The notes under the pieces were generated by a model, which saw nothing but the letters and a program-made list of their open reading frames with translations, was not told the DNA's origin and did no database searches. From Catellatospora methionotrophica (GTDB lineage Bacteria; Actinomycetota; Actinomycetes; Mycobacteriales; Micromonosporaceae), in NCBI RefSeq assembly GCF_011297335.1, contig NZ_JAAOTJ010000001.1, forward strand, positions 1,178,001-1,242,000: a stretch of DNA of 64,000 nt, read 5' to 3'. The translations under genes and the position numbers were made by a program. Shown in pieces: positions 40,625 to 48,883 of this stretch (positions within the stretch are counted from its first letter, which is position 1; each line of letters begins with the position of its first letter).

Positions 40625-41262
40625 CCGGCAACCCGATGGCCCAGGCCGAATTCGTGGTACGCACCATCGCGCAGACCGCCGTCGCCAACGAGAAGTACTT
40701 CGGCGACCTCGACGCGGTCGTCGGCGACGGCGACTTCGGCTACTCCCTGGCCCGCGGCTTCGAGGTCGTGCTCGCCGACTGGGACACCTTCGACCGCACC
40801 GACGTCGCCACCTTCCTGCGCAAGATCGCCGTCGTCATCACCAGCAAGGTCGGCGGCACCTCCGGACCTCTGTGGGGCACCGCGTTCCTGCGCGCCGCCA
40901 CCACGGCCGCGGCCAGCCCGGACCTGACCGGCGGCACCGTGGTCACCATGCTGCGGGCGGCCGCCGAGGGCATCCAGGCCCGCGGCAGCGCCAGCCTCGG
41001 CGACAAGACCCTGCTCGACGCGCTCATACCCGCGACCGACGAGATCGCCCGGCAGCTCGAACTCGGCAGCGACGCACCGACCACCATCCGGGCCGCCGCG
41101 ACCGTCGCCCGCACCAGCGCCGACGCGACCGCCGGACTCGAAGCCCGCCGCGGCCGGGCCAGCTACACCGGCGAGCGCAGCATCGGCAGCGTCGACCCGG
41201 GGGCCGTCGCGGTCGCCGTCATCTTCGAAGCACTCGCCGACGCCTGGCCCACCGCATCCTGA
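40621..41262 (+). CDS. dhaL: Dihydroxyacetone kinase, ADP/ATP-binding subunit-like (DhaL)
   Basis: A 213-residue DAK2-type protein. GDLDAVVGDGDFGYSLARGF (about residues 29-48) is the Asp cluster that holds nucleotide and magnesium; the usual His after the last Asp is Phe here. SKVGGTSGPLWGTAF and GSASLGDKTLLDAL are the other nucleotide-loop blocks. With DhaK it phosphorylates dihydroxyacetone or a related short ketose. No DhaM phosphotransferase gene is present, so ATP rather than PEP is the likely donor. Coupled to the HAD gene by ATGA and 14 bases from dhaK. Confidence 0.9.
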   Translation: MTGNPMAQAEFVVRTIAQTAVANEKYFGDLDAVVGDGDFGYSLARGFEVVLADWDTFDRTDVATFLRKIAVVITSKVGGTSGPLWGTAFLRAATTAAASPDLTGGTVVTMLRAAAEGIQARGSASLGDKTLLDALIPATDEIARQLELGSDAPTTIRAAATVARTSADATAGLEARRGRASYTGERSIGSVDPGAVAVAVIFEALADAWPTAS

Positions 41263-41276
41263 GAGGAAGCCGCACC

Positions 41277-42272
41277 GTGAAGAAGTTCGTCAACGACCCC
41301 CGCCAGTTCGTCGCCGAGATGCTCAAGGGCGTCGCCCTGGCCAACCCGGACACGTTGCGCTACGTGCCCGCGTACAACCTCATCATGCGGGCCGACGCCC
41401 CGCGCGACGACAAGGTATCGGTCATCCAGGGGTCCGGCTCCGGCCACGAACCCGCCCACGTGATGATCGTCGGCAAGGGCATGCTCGACGCCGCCTGCCC
41501 CGGCGACGTGTTCGCCGCACCGCCCATGGACTACGTCCTGGAGACCAGCAAACTACTCGCCACGCCCAAGGGCGTGCTGCACCTGATCAACAACTACACC
41601 GGCGACCGGATGGCCTTCGACATGGGCAAGGAGATGGCCGAGGCCGAAGGCGTACGGATCGAGACCGTGCTCGTCGACGACGACGTCGCGGTGGCGGACT
41701 CCACCTTCACGATCGGGCGCCGCGGCGTCGCCGGGAACTTCTTCGTCATCAAGGTGGTCGGCGCGGCCGCCGAGGCCGGGGCGGACATCGACGACCTCGT
41801 CCGGCTCGGCAACAAGGTCAACTCCGTCACCCGGACCATGGGCATGGCGCTCACCTCGTGCACACCACCGGCGAAGGGCTCACCGCTGTTCGAACTCGGC
41901 GACGACGAGATGGAGATCGGCGTCGGGATCCACGGCGAGCCCGGACGCCGCCGCGAGAAGCTCGCCGACGCCAACACCATCATCGACGAGCTGCTCGAAG
42001 CCGTCGTGACGGATCTGCCGTACGAGCGCGGCGACGACGTCGCCCTGATGATCAACGGTTTGGGCGGCACCCCGATCAGCGAGCTGTACCTGCTCTACGG
42101 CCGCGCCCACGAACAGCTCGCCGCCCGCGGCATCAACGTGCGCCGCAACTACGTCGGCGACTACTGCACGTCGCTCGACATGGCCGGAGCCTCGCTGACA
42201 CTGGTCAAACTCGACGACGAGATCGTCAAAGGCCTCGCCGCGCCCGCCGAGATCGCCATCCGCACCTTCTGA
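41277..42272 (+). CDS. dhaK: Dihydroxyacetone kinase, substrate-binding subunit (DhaK)
   Basis: A 331-residue DAK1-type protein. GSGSGHEPAH (about residues 52-61), NYTGDRM with D110 and GIHGEPG with H219 match the E. coli DhaK general-base Asp and the His that binds dihydroxyacetone covalently as a hemiaminal. It presents a ketotriose or ketotetrose to DhaL-bound ATP. DAK homologues in mycobacteria use erythrulose, so a tetrulose is a realistic alternative substrate. The GTG has GAGAGGA upstream. It is last in the aldolase-HAD-dhaL-dhaK operon and ends at a long hairpin. Confidence 0.93.
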   Translation: MKKFVNDPRQFVAEMLKGVALANPDTLRYVPAYNLIMRADAPRDDKVSVIQGSGSGHEPAHVMIVGKGMLDAACPGDVFAAPPMDYVLETSKLLATPKGVLHLINNYTGDRMAFDMGKEMAEAEGVRIETVLVDDDVAVADSTFTIGRRGVAGNFFVIKVVGAAAEAGADIDDLVRLGNKVNSVTRTMGMALTSCTPPAKGSPLFELGDDEMEIGVGIHGEPGRRREKLADANTIIDELLEAVVTDLPYERGDDVALMINGLGGTPISELYLLYGRAHEQLAARGINVRRNYVGDYCTSLDMAGASLTLVKLDDEIVKGLAAPAEIAIRTF

Positions 42273-42275
42273 CCC

Positions 42276-42345
42276 CTGCCGCAACTCTAAAGAGTCGCGG
42301 CTTCACGGCCGGTCCTTTGGCGCGACTGGTTGAGAGTTGCGGCAG
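42276..42345. terminator. Long two-step hairpin after dhaK
   Basis: CTGCCGCAACTCT (42276-42288) pairs exactly with 42333-42345, and inside it AGTCGCG (42293-42299) pairs with CGCGACT (42321-42327). It lies between the convergent dhaK and APH-fold genes and should terminate both. Confidence 0.8.
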
Positions 42346-42357
42346 CGGCGGGTCGGG

Positions 42358-43278
42358 TCAGGTCGGGCTGAGGTCGGTGAGCAGGCGGGTCAGCAGCGGG
42401 CGTAACGCCCGCACGCGGTCGCGCCGCCAGGTCGAGATCGTCGGCAGCGCGGCGTGCTGGGCCGTCGCGGCACGGATACGCCACATGCCCGTCAGTGCCA
42501 CCACGAACCGGGCGGCCTCGGTGGGCAGCGTCTGGATCAGCCGGTACGCGCGATCGGTCGCGACCTGGCCGCCGCGACGGTGGCCGGTGCCGACGATGTC
42601 CGCGGCCAACTGGGCGAGGTCGATCCACGGTGCCCCGGCGGCGGCGTACGCCCAGTCCAGCAGCGTCGCCGAGCCGGTCGCCGAGTCGACCGCGACGATG
42701 TCCGCGCGCATGTCCCGGTGCACCAGGGCGTCGCCGGACGTCCACCGTGCCCAGTCCGCGGCCACCCCGGCGGCCCGGTCCGCGTACGCGACCTCCCAGT
42801 CGTCCTCCGGGACGACCCGCTCCCAGCCGTCGAAATCGAAGATCCGCTCGGCGACCGGTCGCAGCCCTGCGGGTGCCCGGTGCCCGCTCACCGCGCGGCA
42901 CGCGCCGGTGACGGCGTCGATCGACTCGTCGGTCCACGGCCCCTCGGTGCTTCCGGCGGCCCAGGTGGTGACCAGGGCGATCCATGCTCCACGCTCGACG
43001 GTCGCGAGGCGGCGCGGCGCGGGCACGGACACCGGCAACACGTCCAGCACCGCTGACTCTCGGCGTACCAGCAGATGGTTGTGCGCCCTGACCTCGGCCG
43101 ACATCGCCTTGGCGAAGACCGTGCGGCCGTCGGCGAGCGTCAGCGCTGCGGCCGGTCCGGGCGACATGCCGCCACGCAGGTCCCGGTGGTCGACGACCGC
43201 GGCGCCGAGCGCGTCGGCGACCGCCGAGCGCACCGCTGCGGGCACATCGGCCCAGGCAGCCCGGGGAGTGAACGGCAT
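42358..43278 (-). CDS. APH-fold phosphotransferase-like protein lacking metal-binding Asn
   Basis: A 306-residue protein of the aminoglycoside phosphotransferase/choline kinase fold. The Brenner-type motif reads H187-R-D189-M-R-A-D-I194, and the metal Asp is D208 in LLDWAYA. At the position of the usual second metal ligand (HxDxxxxN) there is Ile 194 instead of Asn. Activity may therefore be reduced, or another residue may compensate. The nucleotide loop lacks a classic P-loop. Substrate unknown. It stands alone between a terminator and gene remnants; the ATG has no good ribosome site. Confidence 0.8.
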   Translation of the reverse strand: MPFTPRAAWADVPAAVRSAVADALGAAVVDHRDLRGGMSPGPAAALTLADGRTVFAKAMSAEVRAHNHLLVRRESAVLDVLPVSVPAPRRLATVERGAWIALVTTWAAGSTEGPWTDESIDAVTGACRAVSGHRAPAGLRPVAERIFDFDGWERVVPEDDWEVAYADRAAGVAADWARWTSGDALVHRDMRADIVAVDSATGSATLLDWAYAAAGAPWIDLAQLAADIVGTGHRRGGQVATDRAYRLIQTLPTEAARFVVALTGMWRIRAATAQHAALPTISTWRRDRVRALRPLLTRLLTDLSPT

Positions 43279-43293
43279 GCCGCATCGTATCGG

Positions 43294-43447
43294 CGTTTCG
43301 TCCGTGCCATCGCCCTGCCAGAGGCCTCCTGCCAGGTGGCACGAAAGTCCGGCTTCGCCCTGGAAGGATTGACGCGCGAGCAAACGCTTCGGCGACGGGC
43401 TCCTGCACGATGAACACCTGCACGCGCTGCTGGCCACGGACAGCTGA
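43294..43447 (+). pseudogene. GNAT acetyltransferase C-terminal remnant, frameshifted
   Basis: One frame (43294-43413) encodes VARKSGFALEGLTRE, the acetyl-CoA-binding end of RimJ/RimL-type GNAT enzymes. A +1 frame then gives SKRFGDGLLHDEHLHALLATD followed by TGA (43445-43447), which is a normal GNAT C-terminus. No N-terminal half exists upstream; the remnant abuts the divergent APH-fold gene. It looks like a truncated and frameshifted gene. Confidence 0.5.
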
Positions 43448-43469
43448 CACCCGGGCCGGTGTCCCGACG

Positions 43470-43610
43470 ATGCACGGCCGCTGGGTGGACCACGTCGAAG
43501 ACCTCGTGCAGGCCGCCCAGACCACCACCGGACGGCCGGTGCCGCTGGAACTGGTCAGCGCGACCGGGTTCCGCTCCGGATTCGCCGAACTCGTCTGTCG
43601 TCCCGCGTGA
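43470..43610 (+). CDS. Possible 46-aa ORF or gene remnant
   Basis: ATG-initiated 46 codons encode MHGRWVDHVEDLVQAAQ, then GRPVPLELVSATGFRSGFAE and a short tail. Composition looks coding, and a 17-bp terminator starts 5 bases after the TGA. There is no ribosome site, domain or partner. With the GNAT remnant just upstream it may be the tail of a second decayed gene. A longer frame from 43410 exists but overlaps the remnant. Confidence 0.3.
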   Translation: MHGRWVDHVEDLVQAAQTTTGRPVPLELVSATGFRSGFAELVCRPA

Positions 43611-43615
43611 CGATA

Positions 43616-43652
43616 GCGAGGAAGGCCGGGTCACCGACCCGGCCTTCCTCGC
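43616..43652. terminator. 17-bp hairpin with 3-base loop
   Basis: GCGAGGAAGGCCGGGTC (43616-43632) and its exact complement (43636-43652) enclose ACC. It lies between the small plus-strand ORF and the convergent membrane-protein gene. Confidence 0.85.
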
Positions 43653-43671
43653 ACCGGTGAAACGCGGCGGG

Positions 43672-44169
43672 TCAGTCGCCGCTGTCCGAGTCTCCGCCGC
43701 CCGAGTCCGCGCTGTCGGAGTCGTCATCGTCGAAGTCGAGGTCGAGTCCGCCGCCCCGGTGGCGACGGCGGCGGCGCTTGGGGGCGAGCGCGTGCAGGCC
43801 GAGGAACAGGATCGGTGGGGCCAGGAAGGCCATCATGAGCTGGGCGTTGCCGACCGGCGTGGTGAAGGCGAAGTTGCCGAGCTGGTGCACGGCCAGCTTG
43901 GGCTTGTTCACACCGCCGACGAGGCTGTCCACCGCCTTGCCGTAGAGCGTGCCGCTGGCCGGCCCCTTCTCGGTGGTCCAGGTGACGTCGCATCGCTGCG
44001 GGAACCCGGCGAGCGGGGCGAACCCGATCGCGCTGGAGCAGGTGGCCGGGTCAGCGGCGACGATGGCGGTGACCTTGGGGCCGGCGATGGACGCGACGAG
44101 CGGCAACGAGAGCGAGAACCCGAGCAGCAGGCTGTACAGGACGAGGACGATTCCGACGATCTTTCGCAC
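43672..44169 (-). CDS. Membrane protein with Asp/Ser-rich acidic tail
   Basis: A 165-residue protein. A hydrophobic N-terminal helix (residues 4-28) and a second helix (about 106-128) flank an extracytoplasmic loop with C44 and C60, probably disulfide-linked. After the second helix come a basic cluster KRRRRRHRGGG and a 30-residue tail made almost only of Asp, Ser and Gly. The polar tail should lie in the cytoplasm and may bind cations or proteins. No known family is recognised. A single gene ending at a strong hairpin. Confidence 0.72.
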   Translation of the reverse strand: MRKIVGIVLVLYSLLLGFSLSLPLVASIAGPKVTAIVAADPATCSSAIGFAPLAGFPQRCDVTWTTEKGPASGTLYGKAVDSLVGGVNKPKLAVHQLGNFAFTTPVGNAQLMMAFLAPPILFLGLHALAPKRRRRRHRGGGLDLDFDDDDSDSADSGGGDSDSGD

Positions 44170-44370
44170 GACGGCACGGTATCGGTGATCGTCGACGGCG
44201 GCCTCAGCTCAATGTCTGTACTTGCCAGCCCGTCCGGAGCGCCGTGAACGGTTGCGCTGCGCACCGCGGAGGAGCCGGTCGCGCCTTGTGCCCCGGCTGT
44301 ATCCCCGTTGTACGCCCGGTCCCGTGGGCCGTGCCATCCTGACGCCACCAGTCTTCATGGGAGGTTGTAG

Positions 44371-45132
44371 ATGGAACGGATGGTTACCCGACTGTTCGGC
44401 CGGAGGTCGCGCCGGACGGCGGCGGCCGTGGGCCTGGCGGCGGCCACGCTGGCGGCGGGTGCGCTCACCGCCACGCCCGCCCATGCCGTGAGCTCGACCC
44501 TGACCTGCCCCGGCGTCATCGTCATCGGGGTACGCGGCACCAACGAGGCCGCCGGGTCGGGCGGCGGGTCCTACAACTACGCCAGCGGCGGCTTCGGCGG
44601 CCGGCTCAACCTGACCTCCAGCGCCGTCGTCGAGACGTCGTACACCGCGCGCCGCATCGCGGTGAAGTATCCGGCGACCGCGATCGCGCCGATCTACCCG
44701 ATCAGCCAGCACACCGGCACGGTGAACATCAAGAACCTGGTGACCTCGCTCGGCACGCAGTGCGGGTCCGGCACCAGGTTCGTCCTGGTCGGATACTCAC
44801 AGGGTGCGCACGCCATCGGCGACGCGCTGGCCAGCGACTCCGGCGACCGGATCGCGGCGGCCTACCGCAGCCGTATCGCGGCCGTCGTGTTCTTCGGCGA
44901 CCCGACCTACCGCAAGGGCGAGCCGTTCAACGTCGGCGGGGCCACCGGCACCGGCACCTGGCCGCGCGCGGCGGGCGTGCTGAGCGAGTTCAACGCGCGG
45001 CTGCGCTCCTACTGCTACGCCAGCGACAAGTGGTGCCAGAACGCCAGCGACCCCAACGACGTGCACGGCACCCGCTACCAGACCTCGGCGGTGCAGACCG
45101 CGGCGAAGAGCTTCATCCTCTCCAAACTCTGA
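44371..45132 (+). CDS. Secreted cutinase-family esterase
   Basis: A 253-residue exported alpha/beta hydrolase. A twin-Arg-like basic leader (RRSRR) precedes the hydrophobic stretch and AHA cleavage near residue 39. The cutinase triad is S143 (GYSQG), D219 and H232, with disulfides C46-C131 and C215-C222. The family hydrolyses cutin, polyesters or short-chain lipid esters outside the cell. The ATG has GGAGG 6 bases upstream. It fits the plant-polymer-degrading profile of the window along with the pectate lyase. No regulator is adjacent. Confidence 0.92.
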   Translation: MERMVTRLFGRRSRRTAAAVGLAAATLAAGALTATPAHAVSSTLTCPGVIVIGVRGTNEAAGSGGGSYNYASGGFGGRLNLTSSAVVETSYTARRIAVKYPATAIAPIYPISQHTGTVNIKNLVTSLGTQCGSGTRFVLVGYSQGAHAIGDALASDSGDRIAAAYRSRIAAVVFFGDPTYRKGEPFNVGGATGTGTWPRAAGVLSEFNARLRSYCYASDKWCQNASDPNDVHGTRYQTSAVQTAAKSFILSKL

Positions 45133-45151
45133 CAGCCTCGCCCGAGCGGCG

Positions 45152-45190
45152 AAGACGGCGCATCCGCGTACGGCGCGGGTGCGCCGTCTT
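45152..45190. terminator. Hairpin after the cutinase gene
   Basis: AAGACGGCGCA (45152-45162) and TGCGCCGTCTT (45180-45190) pair exactly around a 17-base loop, 20 bases after the cutinase stop. A T-containing stretch (TTGTCTATC) follows on the plus strand, consistent with an intrinsic terminator. Confidence 0.8.
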
Positions 45191-45286
45191 GTCTATCAGT
45201 TAGGAATGTTGCAAGATGTCTGTTCGATTGAGGTCGATGCCGTAGCCGCTGTCGGGACCCGCCACGGGAGCGGAACTGGAGGTCGC

Positions 45287-46153
45287 GTGCTGCTCGTCTA
45301 CTCCGGCCGCCACAAGGCGGCGTCCAGCTGGTCGCGTGCCATCCTGCGGGAGGCCGCCGGACTGCTCGGTCTGAACATGGTCACCGTCATCGCCCCTGAG
45401 CAGTGGGCACCGTACGGCTCGCTGGCCGAACTGGTCCGGCAGGAGAAGGTCGACCTGCTGTCGCTGACCAACATCGCGCAGCACGACTACGCGACCCTGC
45501 CGCCCCGACGCACCGTCAACGTCATCCGCGACCCGCGCGACATCGTCGTCTCGGGCTATTTCAGCCACCGCAACACCCACGGCGTACACGCCCTCGGCGT
45601 CACCTGGCACGAACTCATCGACCACCGCAGGCGCCTGCTGGAACTCGACGTCGCCGACGGGCTACTGGAGGAGATCGAGTTCAGCGGCTACTTCCTGGAC
45701 CACATGAGCACCTGGGACTACGGCCAGCCCGAGGTGCTGGAAGTGCGGATGGAGGACCAGATCGGCGACCAGGTCGCGGTGTGGACGCAGATCTTCGACC
45801 ACTACGGGCTGCTGGTCCCGCCCCGGGCGCTCGGCGAATGGGTTCGCACCGCCGCGGTGCGCTGGCGGCTGGCCACGCTGCGGGCCGAGCCCGGCAGTTT
45901 CCGCGCTCGCCGCGCGCTGCCCGCGCCGCCGCTGGCCCGACTGCCGCGCACGTTCGTGCCGCTGGCCCTGGACCACTACACGTTCACCCGGCTGTCCTGC
46001 TCGGACCGCAGACCGGGCCAGCCGGACGAGATGAACCACTACCGCAACGGCGTACCCGGTGACTGGCGCAACCACTTCACCGAGCGGCACCGCGAGGCCT
46101 TCCAGGCCAGGTACGGCGACCTGGCCGAACGCCTCGGCTACCCGGCCCGCTGA
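45287..46153 (+). CDS. Sulfotransferase-family protein
   Basis: A 288-residue P-loop protein. SGRHKAASSW near residues 6-15 resembles the 5'-phosphosulfate-binding loop and RDPRDIVVSGYFSH (about 80-93) the 3'-phosphate site of PAPS-dependent sulfotransferases. It would transfer sulfate from PAPS to a hydroxyl or amine; the acceptor is not deducible. The GTG has GGAGG 4 bases upstream and the phosphosulfate loop follows at once, supporting this start. No PAPS synthesis or transport genes are nearby. Single gene, with a short spacer to the convergent membrane gene. Confidence 0.82.
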   Translation: MLLVYSGRHKAASSWSRAILREAAGLLGLNMVTVIAPEQWAPYGSLAELVRQEKVDLLSLTNIAQHDYATLPPRRTVNVIRDPRDIVVSGYFSHRNTHGVHALGVTWHELIDHRRRLLELDVADGLLEEIEFSGYFLDHMSTWDYGQPEVLEVRMEDQIGDQVAVWTQIFDHYGLLVPPRALGEWVRTAAVRWRLATLRAEPGSFRARRALPAPPLARLPRTFVPLALDHYTFTRLSCSDRRPGQPDEMNHYRNGVPGDWRNHFTERHREAFQARYGDLAERLGYPAR

Positions 46154-46215
46154 GCGGCTCCGGGTGATCGATCGCACCTTGGCCCGACCGGGCCTCCTGC
46201 CGCCCGGTCAAGCGC

Positions 46216-46692
46216 TCAGCCGACCGAGTACAGCAGCTCCGCCGGAACCACGACCGCACCCAGCACCATGCCCGGCACCAGGGCCGGGTCGCCGTACCGC
46301 ACGGTGCGGGCTTCGAACGCGGCGAACCCCGGCCCGCTGATCCACAACATCAGTTCCAGCCCGGGGTCCTCGCCACTCAGATGATCGGCGACCGTGAGGA
46401 TCTCCGCCGTCGCCGCGACGCCGTCGCTCGCCAGCAGCCGGGCATCACGGCGCGACCTGCCGACCAACTGCCAGCCGAACACCCCGGCCACCCCGCCCAC
46501 CAGCGTCGCCAGTACGCCGCCGGCCAGCAGTCCCCAGAAGTCCGCAGCCGAACGGCCCGTGGCCGCCGCGGGCATCACGGCCACGGCGAGCAGGACCGGA
46601 CCCGGTAGACAGACGGCCAGGAAGACGATGCGGCAGAGCACCGCGCCGATGGGGCCAAGGCGCGCTTCGGCCTCGCGCGGTCGACTCGTCAC
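46216..46692 (-). CDS. Two-helix membrane protein of unknown function
   Basis: A 158-residue protein with helices at about residues 15-42 and 52-75 and a C-terminal soluble part (about 80-158). That part begins RSRRDARLLASDGVAATAEIL, which resembles the entry of beta-barrel domains in DUF3592-like proteins, but the match is weak. No catalytic motif. GTG start overlaps nothing. It is convergent with the sulfotransferase gene. Confidence 0.68.
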   Translation of the reverse strand: MTSRPREAEARLGPIGAVLCRIVFLAVCLPGPVLLAVAVMPAAATGRSAADFWGLLAGGVLATLVGGVAGVFGWQLVGRSRRDARLLASDGVAATAEILTVADHLSGEDPGLELMLWISGPGFAAFEARTVRYGDPALVPGMVLGAVVVPAELLYSVG

Positions 46693-46788
46693 ACCGGCAC
46701 CCTAGACTCCGGTCCGGACTTCGGCCATTCGCCGGCATCCGGCCCGTGGCAGATCAGGGGCGAACTGTCCCTTCGACTTCGACCTGGC

Positions 46789-46812
46789 GGCCGCCGTCCG
46801 ATGACGGCGGCC
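46789..46812. terminator. 10-bp hairpin downstream of the M23-like gene
   Basis: GGCCGCCGTC and GACGGCGGCC pair around CGAT. A second hairpin, GTCGCGT-GGG-ACGCGAC at 46822-46838, lies closer to the minus-strand stop at 46846. Together they form a double terminator for that gene. Confidence 0.65.
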
Positions 46813-46845
46813 GGTGAACCCGTCGCGTGGGACGCGACCAGCGAC

Positions 46846-47976
46846 TCAGATGAGCCTGCCGAGCGCGGCCCACGTGTTGGGGCCGGGGATGCCGTCGACC
46901 GGACCGGCGTACCCGCCCTTCTGCGCCATACGCTGCAGCGCGGCGTACGTGTTGACGCCCGGCGCCCCGTCGATCGGGCCCGGGTAGCCGTAGCCCTTCA
47001 CCACCTGCTGGACGCCGCGCCACGAGTTGCCGCCCAGGACCCCGTCGATGGGACCGGTGTAGCCTCCCAGCTTGGCCAGGCGCTGCAGCGCGGCGTACGT
47101 GTTGGCCCCGGGAATGCCGTCGATGGGCCCGCCGTAGCCGAAGCCGCGCAGGACCGTCTGGAGTCCCTTCCAGGAGTTGGCTCCCAGTGCCCCGTCGACC
47201 GGGCCGCTGTAACCGCCCTTCTGCGCCAGCCGTTGCATACCCGCGTACGTGCCCGCGCCGGGCACGCCGTCGACCGGGCCGGTGTACCCGTAGCCTTTCA
47301 CCGCCTGCTGCACGCCACGCCAGGTGTTCCCGCCCGGCACCCCGTCGACCGGACCGGTGTAGCCGCCGGCCTGTGCGATCTCCTGCAGGATCACGCCCTC
47401 CGACGAGGAACCGGGGTTGGGGCCGGGTCCCGGGCTGTTGACGTAGCCGAGCGGGTTGACCCGCGTCCCGTTCGGATCGATCATGTGCCAGTGCACGTGC
47501 GGGCCGGTCGAACTGCCCGACCCGTCCGCACCGGCCGCGCCGCCGGAGCGGCCGACGATCGCACCGGACGCCACTGACGTGCCCTCGCCCAGCAGGAACT
47601 GGGACAGGTGCAGGTACTGGCTGCGCCATCCGCCGCCGTGGTGGATGGTGACGGTGTGCCCGCCGGTCCCGTTGTAGGGAATGTTCTGGATGGTCCCGGC
47701 ACCGCACGCGGGCAGCGCCGTGCCGACGCCCATGCCGTAGTCGATGCCGCCCAACGACCCCCGGTTGAGATGCTCCTGCCAGGTGCCGGTGACGGCGTAG
47801 GCGCTGAACGGGTTGTAGACGCTCGGGGCCGCGTGCGCCAGGCCGGGCAGCGCCAGGCCTCCCGCCACCGCCCCGCCCCCGATCGCGGCGGTGCGCCACA
47901 GCAGGCTGCGGCGGCTGATCGTCACGGCGGGCAGCTCGGCGTCGGTGCAACAGGGGTGCTCGTACAGCTCGGTCAA
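46846..47976 (-). CDS. Tat-exported M23-like protein with seven 25-residue repeats
   Basis: A 376-residue protein. SRRSLLWRTAAIGGG (residues 21-35) is a twin-arginine signal ending near AHA. An M23/LytM-like domain covers about 52-180. It retains D79, H123 and H160-x-H162, but the expected first zinc ligand (HxGxD) is Leu 75, so catalysis is doubtful. From 205 to the end are seven tandem repeats spaced exactly 25 residues, each YxGPxDGxxGxNxW/Y, resembling half peptidoglycan-binding domains. The W and Y versions largely alternate. It probably binds or remodels peptidoglycan. The TTG start has GAGGA 7 bases upstream. Confidence 0.85.
   Translation of the reverse strand: MTELYEHPCCTDAELPAVTISRRSLLWRTAAIGGGAVAGGLALPGLAHAAPSVYNPFSAYAVTGTWQEHLNRGSLGGIDYGMGVGTALPACGAGTIQNIPYNGTGGHTVTIHHGGGWRSQYLHLSQFLLGEGTSVASGAIVGRSGGAAGADGSGSSTGPHVHWHMIDPNGTRVNPLGYVNSPGPGPNPGSSSEGVILQEIAQAGGYTGPVDGVPGGNTWRGVQQAVKGYGYTGPVDGVPGAGTYAGMQRLAQKGGYSGPVDGALGANSWKGLQTVLRGFGYGGPIDGIPGANTYAALQRLAKLGGYTGPIDGVLGGNSWRGVQQVVKGYGYPGPIDGAPGVNTYAALQRMAQKGGYAGPVDGIPGPNTWAALGRLI
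46849..47364 (-). repeat. Seven tandem 75-bp coding repeats
   Basis: Within the M23-like gene, codons 205-376 comprise seven consecutive units of 75 bp (last one slightly short). All encode Y-x-G-P-V/I-D-G; units with W alternate largely with units with Y. This pattern indicates duplication of a two-unit block. Confidence 0.85.
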
Positions 47977-48168
47977 GGTCGTTCCTCAGGGGTCGCGGTG
48001 GCGAAACACTTCGATCCAAGCCGATGCGTCGATCGACGGCAACCCCGGCGACGGCGGACCCGGCGGCGACCCCGTACACCTGGCACCGGCGTGCTCGGTC
48101 AACGCCATGGTCAGGCCGACCGCGAGCACGCCGCCGGTCAGCGCACCGGCCGCGGCCACTCCATCCGG

Positions 48169-48594
48169 CTACGGCTCCTGCCCGGCCGCCACACGCAGCA
48201 GGACGTCGGCGTGGCAGGCCACCGGGTTGCCGTACGCGTCGGTCAGTGGGCACCAGCAGGCCAGATCATGCCCGCGCAGGTGCTGGCGGATCGGCGGGAG
48301 CAGCAGCGCCGGGTACCGGAGCAGGTGCACCCGGAACAGGTCCGCCGCGTCGGCGCGGTCCGCTACCGGACGGATCTCGAACGGCGAGCCGTCCTCGGCC
48401 GTGTACAGGCCGGGCGGCAGCCTGCCCGCGTACGACTTGGCGTAACCGTCCGGCGTCTGGCGCACCAACTCGCCGACCCCGAACGGGTTGCCCCAGCGGG
48501 TGGGCCGGGTCACGATCACCGCGCCCTCCGGCAGCCGCCAGCCCTTCTTGCGCTCCCGCTGAATACGCCGCGGTGCTCTGTCAGTGAGATCCAT
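48169..48594 (-). CDS. DUF4326 domain protein
   Basis: A 141-residue protein. PRRIQRERKKGWRLPEGAVI, VTRPTRWGNPF and the final LACWCPL..CHADVLL are the signature blocks of DUF4326, a small family common in phages and actinomycetes. The CWC...CH set may bind a metal. Function is unknown. The ATG has a G-rich ribosome site 4-8 bases upstream. It is divergent from the small 66-aa gene across a 289-base gap (48595-48883), which holds no convincing ORF or motif beyond promoter space. Confidence 0.88.
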   Translation of the reverse strand: MDLTDRAPRRIQRERKKGWRLPEGAVIVTRPTRWGNPFGVGELVRQTPDGYAKSYAGRLPPGLYTAEDGSPFEIRPVADRADAADLFRVHLLRYPALLLPPIRQHLRGHDLACWCPLTDAYGNPVACHADVLLRVAAGQEP

Positions 48595-48883
48595 CTTCGC
48601 CCCCTGAACGCCACCGTAGCCATCGACCCATGTCGCCGCCAGCGGCGACCGAGGACGCGGTGCCGTGACCGGTGCGGGACTGTCCGGCGGCCCGTCCCGT
48701 CATGATCGACGACGAATTGTGCGAGGCCTGCGGCAGGCCGCCTGCCTTAGGAACCCGGCCCCGCGTACCCAGGGAGTACATTTCACCTGGGTCACCTGAC
48801 CCGTTCCGCGCCCATGGCGTTTCTGGCACTCACTTGCAGACCGTGTTGGTCGAACCGCTCGTCAAGCTTGTGAAGGAGCCACC

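Noticed and set aside
46849-47364. Regular 75-bp repeats considered as a CRISPR or minisatellite array
   Set aside because: They are in frame, encode a conserved protein repeat and have no spacers.
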